The position numbers and the translations under genes were made by a program. The notes below the pieces were generated by a model that saw nothing but the letters and a program-made list of their open reading frames with translations, searched no databases and was not told the DNA's origin. 11,608 bases of DNA from an uncultured Bacteroidota bacterium (GTDB taxonomy: Bacteria; Bacteroidota; Bacteroidia; Chitinophagales; Chitinophagaceae), in contig CAIZLI010000299.1 of NCBI GenBank assembly GCA_903933765.1, forward strand, positions 1-11,608, written 5' to 3'. Below, in pieces: positions 1 through 8,300 of the stretch. Within the stretch, counting starts at the first letter, position 1; each line of letters begins with the position of its first letter.

Positions 1-23
1 ATCCAGATGATATTCAATGCCAT
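1..23 (-). CDS. Possible start of a divergent gene, truncated by the left edge (SpmA-like?)
   Basis: A minus-strand ATG at 23 opens a frame reading MALNIIW before the window ends. Only seven residues are visible, so no domain can be seen. I recall Bacteroidota nucleoside-recognition (SpmA-type spore maturation) membrane proteins starting with a very similar MALNYIW-like sequence, which makes that family my best guess. Two things support a real start. The sequence upstream holds a TATATTAG box (minus strand, 49 to 42), one base off the Bacteroidota -7 consensus, and its distance to the ATG (19 bases) matches the other genes here. It could equally be a chance ATG. The family guess is inference from memory. 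Confidence 0.3.
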
Positions 24-41
24 ATCTAATTGTTTATGGTA

Positions 42-49
42 CTAATATA
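42..49 (-). promoter_or_regulatory. Candidate -7 box for the divergent left-edge gene
   Basis: The minus strand reads TATATTAG, which matches TAnnTTTG at all fixed positions but one. Its last base is 19 bases from the ATG at 23. No TTG-type -33 element is visible at the expected distance, so support is positional only. Confidence 0.25.
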
Positions 50-71
50 GCCCATTTTGCGATTAGAATTG

Positions 72-79
72 TATTTTTG
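72..79 (+). promoter_or_regulatory. Candidate Bacteroidota -7 promoter box for ychF
   Basis: TATTTTTG matches the Bacteroidota sigma-A -7 consensus TAnnTTTG exactly and continues as TTTGCAACC (76-84). The same nine bases occur ahead of cinA at 8882-8890. The box ends 24 bases before the ychF ATG, predicting a leader of under 20 bases. No TTG-type -33 element lies at 17-23 bases upstream; a TTTG at 56-59 is too close. Confidence 0.5.
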
Positions 80-102
80 CAACCTTAACAATCTAAAATA
101 AC

Positions 103-1200
103 ATGGCTTTACAGGCAGGCATTGTGGGTTTACCTAACGTTGGCAAATCAACCTTATTTAACGCAGTTAGTAATAGTGCAAAAGCACAAGCAAGTAATTA
201 TCGTTTTTGTACCATCGAACCAAATGTTGGTCTAGTAGATGTACCCGATACCCGTATTGGTCAATTGGCCGAATTGATTAATCCAACAAGAGTGGTACCT
301 ACTCAATTAGAAATTGTAGATATCGCAGGTTTAGTTAAAGGCGCTAGCAAGGGTGAAGGATTGGGTAATAAATTTTTGGCAAATATTAGAGAAGTGAGTG
401 CCATTATTCATGTGATCCGTTGTTTTGAAGATGAAAATGTATTGAGAGAAGAAGGTAAAATCAATCCAATTGGTGATAAAGACATCATTGAAACAGAATT
501 GCAATTAAAGGATTTAGATAGTGTTGAAAAAAAGATGCAACGTTCGGAGAAAATGGCTAAAACAGACCCGAAAGCAAAAGTGGAATTAGAAGTTTTACAA
601 AAGTGTAAAGCACATTTGGAAGACGGAAGAAGCATCCGTTCTTTAGATTTATCAAAGGAGGATCATGCTGCCATTGCGGATATCTTTTTATTGACTGCTA
701 AACCTGTCATGTATGTAGCCAATGTGGATGAAGCATCCATGCATACTGGCAATGCCTTTTCTGAACAATTGGTGGCAATGGCAAAACAAGAAGGTGCCGA
801 AGTCATTGTGATGTGTAATAATATTGAGGCCCAAATTTCTGAAATGGAAGACCCAGATGACAAGGCTTTATTTATGGAAGAATACCAAATGAAGGAACCT
901 GCTTTAAATAGATTGATACAAACTGCTTATAAATTATTGAAATTAGAGACTTATTTCACAGCTGGTGTGCAAGAAGTTCGAGCATGGACAATTGGTTCTG
1001 GTTGGAAAGCACCACAGGCAGCAAGTGTGATACATACAGATTTTGAAAAAGGATTTATCAAAGCAGAAGTGATTGCATTTGATGATTACATTAAATTCAA
1101 AAGTGAAGCTGCTTGTCGTGACAATGGTAAATTAAGAATTGAAGGAAAAGAATACATTGTAAAAGATGGGGATGTAATGCATTTTAGATTTAACGTTTAA
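103..1200 (+). CDS. ychF: Redox-regulated P-loop ATPase YchF (Obg family, OLA1 homologue)
   Basis: YchF/OLA1 is a cytoplasmic Obg-family nucleotidase that associates with ribosomes and prefers ATP over GTP. The 365 residues match the usual family length. Visible motifs in order are the P-loop GLPNVGKST (9-17), switch I region CTIEPN (36-41), the G3 motif DIAGLVKGAS (73-82), and NVDE (207-210) in place of the GTPase NKxD, the change linked to ATP preference. A helical/coiled insert (about 125-200) follows G3, and a C-terminal TGS domain covers about 283-365 and ends FRFNV. Cys36 corresponds to the conserved redox cysteine of E. coli YchF. Residue 34 is Arg where Pro is usual. The MALQAGIVG start is the normal family start and sits 24 bases after a -7 box. 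The lipoprotein gene 6 bases downstream is probably co-transcribed. Identification is secure. Confidence 0.97.
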   Translation: MALQAGIVGLPNVGKSTLFNAVSNSAKAQASNYRFCTIEPNVGLVDVPDTRIGQLAELINPTRVVPTQLEIVDIAGLVKGASKGEGLGNKFLANIREVSAIIHVIRCFEDENVLREEGKINPIGDKDIIETELQLKDLDSVEKKMQRSEKMAKTDPKAKVELEVLQKCKAHLEDGRSIRSLDLSKEDHAAIADIFLLTAKPVMYVANVDEASMHTGNAFSEQLVAMAKQEGAEVIVMCNNIEAQISEMEDPDDKALFMEEYQMKEPALNRLIQTAYKLLKLETYFTAGVQEVRAWTIGSGWKAPQAASVIHTDFEKGFIKAEVIAFDDYIKFKSEAACRDNGKLRIEGKEYIVKDGDVMHFRFNV

Positions 1201-1206
1201 TAACGT

Positions 1207-2031
1207 ATGAAAAAATATGTAGTAGTAGGTATTGGTTTATTTGTAATTGCATGTAACAATACAGATTCTTCCAACAATGCTACTAGCAGCAATGATGCTG
1301 CTGGCAATACTGCTATTGCCGCCCCAATAGCTTTAAATTACGCAATACAAAAAGTATACCCACATGATACCTCAGCCTATACCCAAGGGTTGTTATGGTA
1401 TAATAATAGATTGATTGAAGGCACTGGATTAAGAGGAAAAAGTGTGTTATATCAAATGGATGATCAATTAAAACCATTTGGCAAAAAGATAAACCTAGAG
1501 CTCCCCTATTTTGGTGAAGGAATTACAGTATTTGATGGTAAGATTTATCAGCTAACCTGGGAAGAGCATGCGGTTTTTGTATATGATGCAACCACTTTCA
1601 AAAAAATCAATACACTCAATTGGCCTTATGAAGGCTGGGGATTGACACATAATGATACATCCTTAATTGTCTCTACCGGAAGTAGTAATCTATATTTTGT
1701 AAATCCTACCGACTTTTCTATCCAAAAAACCTTAGGTGTATACAATGAGTATGGCTACCAAAGTATGCTCAATGAATTGGAATATGTGGATGGTAAGATC
1801 TTTGCTAATATATATGGACAAAACGATATCGTTGTCATTGATCCAAATACTGGTAGAATTACGAATAAAATAGATTGTAGCAATTTACTTGCACAAGCTA
1901 AAGTGAATTATAACCCTTTAACGATTGATGCAGGGTTTGTACTAAATGGAATTGCTTATAAAAAATCCACCAATACTTATTTTTTAACGGGGAAATGTTG
2001 GCCAGTGATTGTTGAAGTAAAATTGAACTAA
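1207..2031 (+). CDS. Glutaminyl-peptide cyclotransferase (plant/bacterial beta-propeller type), lipoprotein
   Basis: This enzyme family converts N-terminal glutamine of peptides or proteins to pyroglutamate, releasing ammonia. The 274 residues begin with a lipoprotein signal: basic MKK, a hydrophobic stretch and lipobox VIAC with Cys16 as the lipidation site. A low-complexity Asn/Ser/Ala linker follows to about residue 40. The rest is the five-bladed propeller of the plant-type cyclotransferases, with family signatures YTQGL (58-62), EGTGLRGKS (71-79), GEGIT (103-107), EGWGLTHN (142-149), LNELEY (188-193) and LNGIA (246-250). The residues after Cys16 (NNTDSS) are not the acidic run used as a surface-export signal in this phylum, so a periplasm-facing protein is more likely (inference). 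The gene begins 6 bases after ychF with no room for its own promoter. Natural substrates are unknown. Confidence 0.9.
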   Translation: MKKYVVVGIGLFVIACNNTDSSNNATSSNDAAGNTAIAAPIALNYAIQKVYPHDTSAYTQGLLWYNNRLIEGTGLRGKSVLYQMDDQLKPFGKKINLELPYFGEGITVFDGKIYQLTWEEHAVFVYDATTFKKINTLNWPYEGWGLTHNDTSLIVSTGSSNLYFVNPTDFSIQKTLGVYNEYGYQSMLNELEYVDGKIFANIYGQNDIVVIDPNTGRITNKIDCSNLLAQAKVNYNPLTIDAGFVLNGIAYKKSTNTYFLTGKCWPVIVEVKLN

Positions 2032-2062
2032 TTACGCTAATAAGTTTACTAGCTCAAAAGCA

Positions 2063-2962
2063 CTAATTATTAATTGGATTGGTTTTCTTTTTAACCTCAT
2101 AGATGATACTACTTCCTTTTGAAACATCCCTAATGGCTAATAAATTAGAAATTAAACCTATAAATCCAGCTAATAGCGTGCCTAATTTCCCAGACTGTTT
2201 GTATTGCTCACTTAATAAGCTAACATAGAAACTATCATACCACATTGGTTTTAAAGAAACTATTTCAAAACCAATTTCATTCAATAGGATGCTCATTGAT
2301 TTTGGAGAAAAATGGTATAAATGTCTAGGCAAATCATAAGCTGCCCAATATTTTTTATAATAAGTAGCATCAAAACTAGTATAGTTGGGCACCGCAATGA
2401 TGCATCTACCATTTTGTTTTAAACTTTTAAAACATTGGTTTAAATAGGGTTTTAGTTCGTGCACATGTTCTAAAACATGCCACATTGTAATGATTTCGTA
2501 CTCATTTTCAGGTAGTTCAAATATGGTATCAGTTGATTTTAAATGTAATTTATAAATTTCTAAAGCCCTCTCTCTCGTTGCTTTGTCTGGTTCTAATCCA
2601 GTGACTTTCCAGGATTTCTGCTGCATTGCATGCACAAAAGCGCCTGTACCAGCTCCAATATCTAATAAATGCCCCTTATGTCCTGTAAAGAGTGATTGAA
2701 TCCAATTGGTTTTTTGAGTCAAGGTTCTTGCACGCACAAAATGATATAATCGATTCATCCATCCCTCTTTTACGTCTGTATGAGATATGTATGCTTCGAA
2801 TTGATAATACTGCCCTATTTCATCTTGATTAGGTAAAGGTGAAGTAAATCTTACACTGCAATGGGTACAATGCAAAATTGTAAAGGAGGTTTGCGTTAGT
2901 GAAAAGTCTTGACTTTCTAATGCGATTTGTGGATTGGTATCATTGCAAACTGGACAGTTCAT
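2063..2962 (-). CDS. Class I SAM-dependent methyltransferase with N-terminal zinc ribbon
   Basis: I place the start at the ATG at 2962, giving 299 residues (MNCPVC...). The frame stays open upstream to an ATG at 3028, but those 22 codons overlap the preceding gene, whose stop lies at 2970-2968, and they have no family resemblance. Two CxxC pairs (Cys3/Cys6 and Cys32/Cys35) look like a zinc ribbon. The Rossmann methyltransferase core follows, with motif I LLDIGAGTG (99-107), the acidic ribose-binding position in GLEPD (122-126) and WHVLEHVHEL (161-170). The segment YDLPRHLYHFSP (209-220) and the C-terminal SKGSSIIYEV (281-290) are typical, in my recollection, of a Bacteroidota Methyltransf_23 subgroup. 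A hydrophobic stretch (about 262-277) may touch the membrane. The acceptor substrate cannot be predicted. It is the last gene of a four-gene minus-strand unit, 5 bases after the previous stop. Confidence 0.88.
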   Translation of the reverse strand: MNCPVCNDTNPQIALESQDFSLTQTSFTILHCTHCSVRFTSPLPNQDEIGQYYQFEAYISHTDVKEGWMNRLYHFVRARTLTQKTNWIQSLFTGHKGHLLDIGAGTGAFVHAMQQKSWKVTGLEPDKATRERALEIYKLHLKSTDTIFELPENEYEIITMWHVLEHVHELKPYLNQCFKSLKQNGRCIIAVPNYTSFDATYYKKYWAAYDLPRHLYHFSPKSMSILLNEIGFEIVSLKPMWYDSFYVSLLSEQYKQSGKLGTLLAGFIGLISNLLAIRDVSKGSSIIYEVKKKTNPINN

Positions 2963-2967
2963 ACTTT

Positions 2968-3462
2968 TTATTTTAAAAGGATTGCTACAATAGCGATTGT
3001 GGCAATAATCAGCGGCAAGATCCACCATTGCTTTGAGGAAGTATTGAAATTATTTTCGGTTTGGTCTTCTATTTGTACTTTCTCTAATTGAACGGGTTGG
3101 AAATAATGAGCACTATTATAATTAGATTCGAAAGTATAGGTTTCATTTTGAATGTTCAAATGACCTAAATTGCCTAAATCAACTATATTAGATACAGCTA
3201 ATTGATTCGTAAAAAATGCTGCATAATCAATGATGGCTTGTTCAATGGTACAATCTAAATGTTCTGACAAATAAATATAAAATAACTTATTTGGTTTAGT
3301 GGATGGTTCAATAATCGCATCAAATACAATTTGATGTACTGGTGGTTGGAATTGTCCATTTAAATGAACGGCATCAATCTGATTCAGTCTTAAATGTCCA
3401 ATACCTGGTAAAACCAATTGTCCATGCTCCAAAAAATATTTTTCTAAAATAGTAAGCATCAT
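2968..3462 (-). CDS. HU-CCDC81-like domain protein with C-terminal membrane anchor
   Basis: A 164-residue protein. Residues 1-115 resemble the tandem bacterial HU-CCDC81 domains usually found at the cytoplasmic end of Bacteroidota SPOR proteins. Domain 1 shows YFLEHGQLVLPGIGHLRL (9-26), then PPVHQIVFD (40-48) in place of the usual PP-x-x-x-I-x-F. Domain 2 shows VDLGNLGHL (94-102) with YTFE (109-112) at the position of the family's I-x-F-x-P end. A polar linker (115-146) leads to one membrane helix (about 147-163), and the chain ends at Lys164. There is therefore no periplasmic part and no SPOR domain, which is unusual for proteins with this N-terminus. The start codon overlaps the stop of the upstream barrel gene (TAATGATG); either of the two adjacent ATGs (3462 or 3459) could be used. 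The overlap implies translational coupling. The domain assignment is from pattern memory and the function is unknown. Confidence 0.75.
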   Translation of the reverse strand: MMLTILEKYFLEHGQLVLPGIGHLRLNQIDAVHLNGQFQPPVHQIVFDAIIEPSTKPNKLFYIYLSEHLDCTIEQAIIDYAAFFTNQLAVSNIVDLGNLGHLNIQNETYTFESNYNSAHYFQPVQLEKVQIEDQTENNFNTSSKQWWILPLIIATIAIVAILLK

Positions 3463-5300
3463 TATTTTCTAAATTTATATTGTATTCCAGCAAGTATTTG
3501 TATTCCTAGAGATGGATAATTTGCCCAACGTTGGTATTGTTGGTCTAATAAATTCTCCCCTTTACCCCAGAAAGTCCATTGATCTGAAATGGTATACTGC
3601 ATTCCTGCATTAAGCACAAAGGTATTGTTTAATTGGTAAGCATTTCCCAATCCAGCACTGGTTTTAGATCCAGTCCAAAATTGTCCTGCAGCATCCAATA
3701 GTAGTTTTTTATTGAATACCCAATTCAATTGAGAGTTGAATTCAAAAGGCAGAATCCCCCAGGCTTGTGTATTTTCACGGATCAAATTAAATTGAATATA
3801 CTTAAAGTTATTTTTCCATAATATTTTGTCGCTAAATTGATACCTTAAATTACCAACCAATTCAATGGCTATCGCTCTTTTTTCAAATAATACATCAAAT
3901 TTCAAACCTTCTTGAATGGGGTTATTCATTTGTTTAGTTTGATTGAAAAAAGGTAGTTCACGATAATCATTTAAAGCCATATTGAAACCATAATTTAATC
4001 GTTTGCTCACTGTCACTTGTACGTTCAAATATTTATTTTCTTTTGAACTAATTGGCATACTACTTGGAGCGGAGATCCAATGATTTTGACCAATCAATTG
4101 CATTAGTTGATTATTGTTTACACTTGTGTTCCAACCAGCGTCTAAGATATAATTGGTATCTTTTAATTTTTTAGTCAATTCAATTTTAGGGTACAATGCA
4201 AAATCCCCATTTGCAATAGTTGGCCTTACCCCGATATTCAATCGATATTGAGTTTTATTTAACTCAAGGGATGGATCAAATTGAAAGATGGTATTATTAA
4301 TAGAATTCCTGTTTACTTGGTTATATTGATTATAACTAAAATTAAAATCAGCATGCAATTTTATACTATTTTTTAGACTATACAATATTGGGCTGTATAA
4401 GTCTATCACTAGGTTATTTGCTTGGTTGATTAAATTACTATGATTGAATTTTAAAATAGGTGCGTAATTGAATTCATCAGATGCCACTTGATTATTTATA
4501 AGTGAAAAATTTGCTCCAATGACTGTCAATTTTTGTTCGAAATTTTTTAGAGGTAAAATGGTTGAATCAGGCACTAATCCATAACGATATCTATTGGATT
4601 GATTGAAATAAACTTGTGTATTTAAAACCTTGTTTTTATTCATTGAATAACTACCATTATAATTAAGCCCAATCGAATTCCATTTTTGAATAGGATGCGG
4701 ACCTGCAATGGATTCATTCAGAATACTTACATGATGCTGCTGTGCTTTTTGATCTACCAGAGCACCTTCTAATTGAATGAATTGATTAAAATAATTACCC
4801 ATACCAATTTTAATATTGGCGGATTGTTTTATAGCATTTAATGAATCAATTTTAATGGCCCTAGGTACCAAGGCAATTGGTTGGTATTGAAAACTTAAAT
4901 TCTGGCTTGGAACCTGATAAGATAATTGAACTGAATTGGTATCCACTACTGCTGTTGCATTCAAAAATCCAATTTTAGCCACATTTTTTAATTGAGGCTT
5001 GAATGCAGAAACAATTGTAACTACTTTTTCTGGGATACTGTCAATTGTATAATTTTTAAATGGTAAACTTGTGATAGGCCTCAATGGGCTAATTGTATCA
5101 ACAACTTTATAGATCGCAACACTAGGTCTTTTTTTAATTGATTGCTTCTTTCTCGTGGTTGTTTTTTTAGTAGACTTCTTTTTCTTTTTTGCGCTAATTG
5201 TGGTTTTTGCTTTCTTTTTGTTCTTTTTCTGAGCAATACCCATATTGCTAAAACAAATTAATGCAATTGCTAATAGTCCGTATCTTATCATTGATTTCAT
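3462..5300 (-). CDS. Outer-membrane beta-barrel, plugless TonB-receptor-like, with lysine-rich N-terminus
   Basis: A 612-residue protein with a Sec signal peptide (about 1-24, cleavage near GIAQ). Residues 25-58 are extremely basic, with 19 Lys/Arg out of 34 and no acidic residue. A linker to about 150 follows, then alternating polar/aromatic segments typical of an outer-membrane barrel to the C-terminus. GMGNYFNQFIQLEG (166-179) and the preceding SFQYQPIALVPRAIKI (136-151) match a signature I remember from Bacteroidota barrels encoded beside long TPR proteins. The end, GENLLDQQYQRWANYPSLGI (581-600) then AGIQYKFRK, is the typical last strands of TonB-dependent receptors. I see no plug domain, TonB box or carboxypeptidase-like repeat, so energised import is doubtful. 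Met4 (5291) is an alternative start. The gene begins 9 bases after the TPR gene and ends in a one-base overlap with the HU-like gene, so the three are almost certainly one transcript. The ligand or role is unknown. Confidence 0.8.
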   Translation of the reverse strand: MKSMIRYGLLAIALICFSNMGIAQKKNKKKAKTTISAKKKKKSTKKTTTRKKQSIKKRPSVAIYKVVDTISPLRPITSLPFKNYTIDSIPEKVVTIVSAFKPQLKNVAKIGFLNATAVVDTNSVQLSYQVPSQNLSFQYQPIALVPRAIKIDSLNAIKQSANIKIGMGNYFNQFIQLEGALVDQKAQQHHVSILNESIAGPHPIQKWNSIGLNYNGSYSMNKNKVLNTQVYFNQSNRYRYGLVPDSTILPLKNFEQKLTVIGANFSLINNQVASDEFNYAPILKFNHSNLINQANNLVIDLYSPILYSLKNSIKLHADFNFSYNQYNQVNRNSINNTIFQFDPSLELNKTQYRLNIGVRPTIANGDFALYPKIELTKKLKDTNYILDAGWNTSVNNNQLMQLIGQNHWISAPSSMPISSKENKYLNVQVTVSKRLNYGFNMALNDYRELPFFNQTKQMNNPIQEGLKFDVLFEKRAIAIELVGNLRYQFSDKILWKNNFKYIQFNLIRENTQAWGILPFEFNSQLNWVFNKKLLLDAAGQFWTGSKTSAGLGNAYQLNNTFVLNAGMQYTISDQWTFWGKGENLLDQQYQRWANYPSLGIQILAGIQYKFRK

Positions 5301-5309
5301 AATCTTGTG

Positions 5310-8300
5310 TTATTGAGCTTTAATGGTTTCAGTGATTGCATTCAGTTTATCTGAAGCAATTTGTTGTAAAGCTGGTATGGTTGCATTTTCAGCTATACTT
5401 TTATAGGTTGCAATTGCATTAAAACTGTCATTTTGTGCTAAGTAGATATCCCCTAATAAAATGTATGTTTTAGTCACCCAGAATTCATAAGAAGCTTGTT
5501 TTTTAATGACATCAAAAGCGGTCTTTTCTGCAATATTGTATTTTTGTTGATTGAAATAGATATATGCAGTTAAGTAGTGCGCCTCGGCAGTGTACATCGA
5601 ACTATTCGATTTTAATACTGTATTTAGTATTTGTAATGCGCTTATGGTATCTTTTTGAACAATTGTTTGATGGTACAAAGCCATATTTGCCATCAACACA
5701 TCATCTGTAGCACTATTTTTATCAGCCAATATAAGTACTGCTGTCTTGGAGGCTTCTATCCAATTTTCGGCCTTGTATTGACATCTTAATAGTCCTTTGA
5801 TTGCTTCATTTTTTTGCTCTTGTTGTGTTGCATATTGTAAAACTATTTTAAAGTATTGTTCTGCACCAACATAATCTTTTAAATTAAAATAATACAATCT
5901 AGCTGCTGTGATGGCTGCTCTTTCCGAGAATTGATTGGGTGCTTTATTTGCTATTTTTCCAAAATAAACTGCAGCTGTATCATATTGATCTAGAGAATAG
6001 GCCATTTCCGCTAAGTAATTCATTGCGTTCATTTGATACTTACCCTCAGGGTAACCTTCTAAGTATTTTCTAAAACCATTTGTTGCATTACTATACTTTT
6101 TGTCTTCATATTGGATGATTGCAGCTCGATACATCAATGAATCTTGTTCATTGAATGACAATGGTTTTCCAAAATCATTCATAAATTGAACATAGGCTTC
6201 TGGTTGTTGTTCTTCTACAAAAATATTTCTGATGTATTCCAATGCATTTTCACTTTCGGCTGAATTTGGATAAGCACTGTACAATGATTTAAAATTTTGC
6301 AAGGCTTCTTGATTCTTATTTAAATTAAAATACACAATACCTAATTTATAATAGGCCATTGGATAAAATTCTGTAGCCTTATTGTCTAATATAACTTTTG
6401 ACAATGGCGTAATTGCTTCTTGAAATTGTTCCTTGCTTGTATAGGTATCAGCTAATTCCATTCTAGCATCACTTAAATACTTAGACTGGCTAAATTCAGT
6501 ATCATAGCTATTCAATATTTTTAGCTTTTCTTTATTTAAACCAAGTGCGCCATAGATAATCGCTTTTTGTAAAGTGGCATAATCTTCCAAATTCCAACCT
6601 AAATCAATGATTTTTTGGTAAGATTTCAATGCTTGCTTGTATTGTTTTGTCATAAATTGACAATCCGACAAACGTACTAATGCATCTTTCTGATACGCAG
6701 AAGATTCGGTATATGGATTAAAATCTGCAGCAATCGTAAATAATTGAAGTGCTTTTGTGTAGTTATTATTTTTTAAATGACAGTATCCTAATGTATAATT
6801 AGCATGTTTTTTTGTGATTTCACCAATCTCAATTGGGTCTAAAATATATTTTTCTAAATGTTCTATTGCCTCATCTATTCTACCCATTTTATATGATAAC
6901 TCTCCAATCCAAAAATAGGTTTGTGCTAAAACATTCTTATTATATGGTAAATTTTTAACTTGAGTAAATAGCTCATATGCTTTTTCATTTTGACCATCAT
7001 TGATCAAAAGTGCAGCCTTACCAAATAAAATATTTGGGTATAATTTCAAAAGTGCCTCATCCAATGTATCCATTTTTTGATAGGCTTCATAGGCCTTATT
7101 AAAATCATTACTATATGCCAGGGCGGTTACATATAAACGCTTAGCTTCATTATTATATACACTATTAGGATAGGTTTGAATAAATTTTTCTACCGATTGT
7201 AGGGCAACACTATATTCTTTTAATTCAATCGACAATTTAGCATAATTAAATAATGCAATTTCTTTCTGAGCTAAATTCTGACTTTTAGTAGCACAAAGAA
7301 AAAATGCATTTTTAGCACCTAACTTATTATTTGTTTTTAAATAAGAAGTGGCCAATAAATACATACTATTTTGACCTAATGAATCCTCTACATTGGCTAA
7401 TTGTTTAAACCCTTGTATCGCATCATTCCATTGCTGTGCTTGAAAATAACAAAAAGACAATTGGTATAAATCTTGGGATTCTACTTGTTTTTGAGACTTC
7501 ACATAATTTGCTAAATAAGGCAATGCTTTTTCATATTGTTTTTGTTCAAACAATAAGTGTCCCATTAATTGAGCTAATTGGTTGGTGTAATATTGTCCAC
7601 TTTTTAGTAAGGCTTGTTCAGTATTTTTAATTGCTGCATCTACATCCCCTAAGAAATAATACAATTGACTTATATAAAATGGGGTTAATGTGCTGTAAGC
7701 TTTATTTTGTTCTGCAATTTTAAAACAACTTAATGCCAATTTGAAATCCTTTTGTTGTAATGAAACAAAGCCTGCATAATAGTTTGCATCGGTATAAAAC
7801 GGGCTTGTTTGCACTTGTCTTATACTCATTAAATAACTTGTAGATTGATCCCAGTCCCCTTTTTTGAAATACAAATAACCCAATTGAAACTGCATTAAAG
7901 CCAGTTCCTTGTTTTCAAGGTCATCTATACTTATTTTTTGATAGGCTTGAATGGATGCATCTACTTGTTGTTTCCTAAAAAAGTATTTTGCCAATTCAAA
8001 ATTCAGTCTAGAATGATAGATCTTATTTGAATTGGTTGTTAACCAATTTTCTGCTTCCTGAACAGCATATGCTTTATCTAAAGCCACTGATAATAAATGG
8101 TAATGAAAAGCAATATCAAAAGCATTTGGCTCAAAAAAATGAGCTGATTGTATGGTTTGATAGGCAGCTAAACTATCCCCTTGCTGAAGGGATTTTAATC
8201 CATTTTGATATAATTGACTAAGTGGTGCCTCAAAATGCATTAATTGACTTGATACAGGCGCAGTGAAAAGCAAGGTAAAGTTTAAAAGCAACAGAATAGG

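Noticed and set aside
408..863. Minus-strand open frames (408-635 and 663-863)
   Set aside because: They lie wholly inside ychF, whose motifs are unmistakable; their translations are Ser/Ser-Phe rich and resemble nothing.
2063..2091. Possible terminator for the cyclotransferase gene: CTAATT-ATT-AATTGG hairpin followed by T-rich sequence
   Set aside because: The stem is six AT-rich pairs including a G-T wobble and lies within the end of the opposing methyltransferase gene; too weak to call. The 31-base convergent gap itself shows no hairpin.
3462..5300. Calling the barrel a functional TonB-dependent nutrient receptor
   Set aside because: The C-terminal strands fit, but there is no plug domain, TonB box or SusD-like partner, so import activity is not supported.
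7436..8221. Plus-strand open frames (7436-7630 and 8027-8221) inside the TPR gene
   Set aside because: Antisense shadows of a continuous TPR pattern, with no family features.
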